Below are positions 13,271 through 14,322 of a DNA stretch of 14,322 nucleotides, in pieces. The notes under the pieces were generated by a model. The model did no database searches. It was not told the DNA's origin and saw only the letters and a program-made list of their open reading frames with translations. This DNA comes from CAZZCU01 sp964652825 (lineage in GTDB: Bacteria > Bdellovibrionota_B > Oligoflexia > Oligoflexales > CAZZCU01): positions 1-14,322 of the forward strand of contig CAZZCU010000041.1 of NCBI GenBank assembly GCA_964652825.1, in the 5' to 3' direction. The position numbers were made by a program, and so were the translations under genes. Every line of letters starts with the position of its first letter. Position 1 is the first letter of the stretch.

Positions 13271-14322
13271 TTAAGGCTCTATAACTGTTGCAATACCATT
13301 TAAGCCTTCGTTAGAACTTCCACCAAATTGTAACAATGATTCGCCAGTCCAAACATTTTTTGCATCACAACGTAGCGGGATTTGCTCGTCGACAAATTGC
13401 CCGATTTTCCACCGGCGCTGGTTGTAATCAAAAACATGAAGTGGCAGTGCTCCCTCGCTGCAGGGCTGAATGGCATATACTTTGTCTCCTTCTGAAAACA
13501 GAAGGCCGCCTCGAGTCGGGCCGGTTTGATTGATTGGATATCCCGTCCAACTACGGGTGCTGAGATCGTACTCGTAAGATACGAAGTAAGAGTCATAATC
13601 ATACATACCCATACCCCCATCACGAACTTCTGCAAGAACAAAAAGTTTTGATAGAGATCTCATCGTCACTGACTTCGTAACGATGCGAACATCACCAAAA
13701 TTACTAGCAACATTACTATTGATGCCATTAAGTGATGGAATGCTTTTCCATGTGTCATTATTAATATCATACACAGCACCAAAGCTTTCTTTGCTACCGC
13801 AACACACAATAAAGGATGTACCGTTCGATAAAAGTGTTTTGGATGAATACTCATTGAAAGAATTATACTCATCTAAAGCAAATGGCATGGGTGCGATGCT
13901 GCGCAGGCGATTTGTTTCTGTGTCATATATTGCGCCATCTCTAAGATCAAACCAACGATTAAATCCTGTTTGACTTGCTCCGCCAAGCACCATGACTTTA
14001 CTGCCATTACTTGCAATTAAAGCATCCTGGCGAGTGGCGATGTTGGTGTTTTCAATGCTAGTCCATGTGTTCGCTTGAATGTCGTAGTGTGCGGCAGAAG
14101 TGTACCCAAATAACATCACCCCCTTGTTTGTTTGAATTGCTTTACGTCTATGGTCTGTCACTGGATTTGCAGCTGCTTCAGTCCATGTATATTTTGCTAG
14201 GTTTAAAAGAAATGTGCGTCTCCCCATCACTGTGACAAGTTGATCTCCTGATGGATAAGGCGAAACAGTAACCCGCCGTCTCTTTTTTGGACGATGGTTT
14301 GTCTGTTGTGCAAAATGGTGGA
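13271..14322 (-). CDS. Kelch-repeat beta-propeller protein, 5' end beyond the window
   Basis: The frame is open from the right edge of the window to the stop at 13271, about 350 codons. A GTG/ATG pair at 14230/14227 could be read as a start. The upstream frame continues without a stop through SPYPSGDQLVTVMGRR, however, which reads as the strand preceding a kelch unit, so the gene is taken as partial. About six units are visible. Their hallmarks are a glycine-containing strand such as KVMVLGGAS or ESLLQFGGSS, a Tyr-Asp pair (AVYDINND, YEYDLSTR, HVFDYNQR), and a Trp a few residues later (NTWTSI, DTWKSI, RSWTGY, RRWKIG). Kelch units fold as blades of a beta-propeller used for protein or glycan binding. 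The N-terminus, and hence any signal peptide, is not visible. Function unknown. Confidence 0.8.
   Translation of the reverse strand, partial: HHFAQQTNHRPKKRRRVTVSPYPSGDQLVTVMGRRTFLLNLAKYTWTEAAANPVTDHRRKAIQTNKGVMLFGYTSAAHYDIQANTWTSIENTNIATRQDALIASNGSKVMVLGGASQTGFNRWFDLRDGAIYDTETNRLRSIAPMPFALDEYNSFNEYSSKTLLSNGTSFIVCCGSKESFGAVYDINNDTWKSIPSLNGINSNVASNFGDVRIVTKSVTMRSLSKLFVLAEVRDGGMGMYDYDSYFVSYEYDLSTRSWTGYPINQTGPTRGGLLFSEGDKVYAIQPCSEGALPLHVFDYNQRRWKIGQFVDEQIPLRCDAKNVWTGESLLQFGGSSNEGLNGIATVIEP

Noticed and set aside
14227..14230. GTG/ATG at 14230/14227 as the true start of the kelch protein
   Set aside because: The frame stays open to the window edge and reads as a propeller strand upstream, and no ribosome binding site is visible before these codons.

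Overview
The window is chromosomal DNA from a Gram-negative bacterium. Five products look periplasmic or outer-membrane (signal peptides, a TolC-type protein, a His-rich outer-membrane-type protein), and one is a lipoprotein. The phylum cannot be fixed from the sequence. The mixture (HME-RND efflux, a small RRM protein, a kelch protein, a small recombinase-like remnant) would suit Bdellovibrionota/Oligoflexia or another proteobacterium, but this is a guess.

Left region (1-3058): a Rieske non-haem iron oxygenase (minus strand) is divergent from a two-gene plus-strand unit of a small secreted disulphide protein and a BCP-like peroxiredoxin. A small four-helix DoxX-like membrane protein converges on the peroxiredoxin. 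Then comes a 91-residue RRM RNA-binding protein behind a palindrome-rich leader. A long hairpin with its T-tract on the minus strand separates this gene from the block to the right.

Central region (3059-11789): eight consecutive minus-strand genes. In order of transcription they are a DUF393 (DCC) thiol-redox protein, a MATE exporter, a small secreted His/Cys-rich CzcI-like protein, a CzcA/CusA-type HME-RND pump, a small secreted His-containing protein with an HGG motif, a TolC-like outer-membrane channel, a very His/Asp-rich outer-membrane-type protein, and a DUF167 protein. The last six look like a metal-efflux cluster. It has no HlyD/CusB-type membrane fusion protein. Its place between pump and outer-membrane channel is taken by the 139-residue protein, which resembles only the N-terminal metal-binding part of CzcB/NccB-like adaptors. 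The adaptor gap and the His-rich outer-membrane protein are the most interesting features of the window.

Right region (about 11800-14322): visibly more AT-rich, with the marks of an accessory locus. It carries a truncated FG-GAP/VCBS-type protein behind a good sigma70-like promoter, a lipoprotein with two 28-residue Cys-to-Cys repeats, a broken recombinase-like gene interrupted by one in-frame stop, and a kelch-repeat protein that runs off the right end of the window.

No rRNA, tRNA, CRISPR array or complete insertion sequence was seen.
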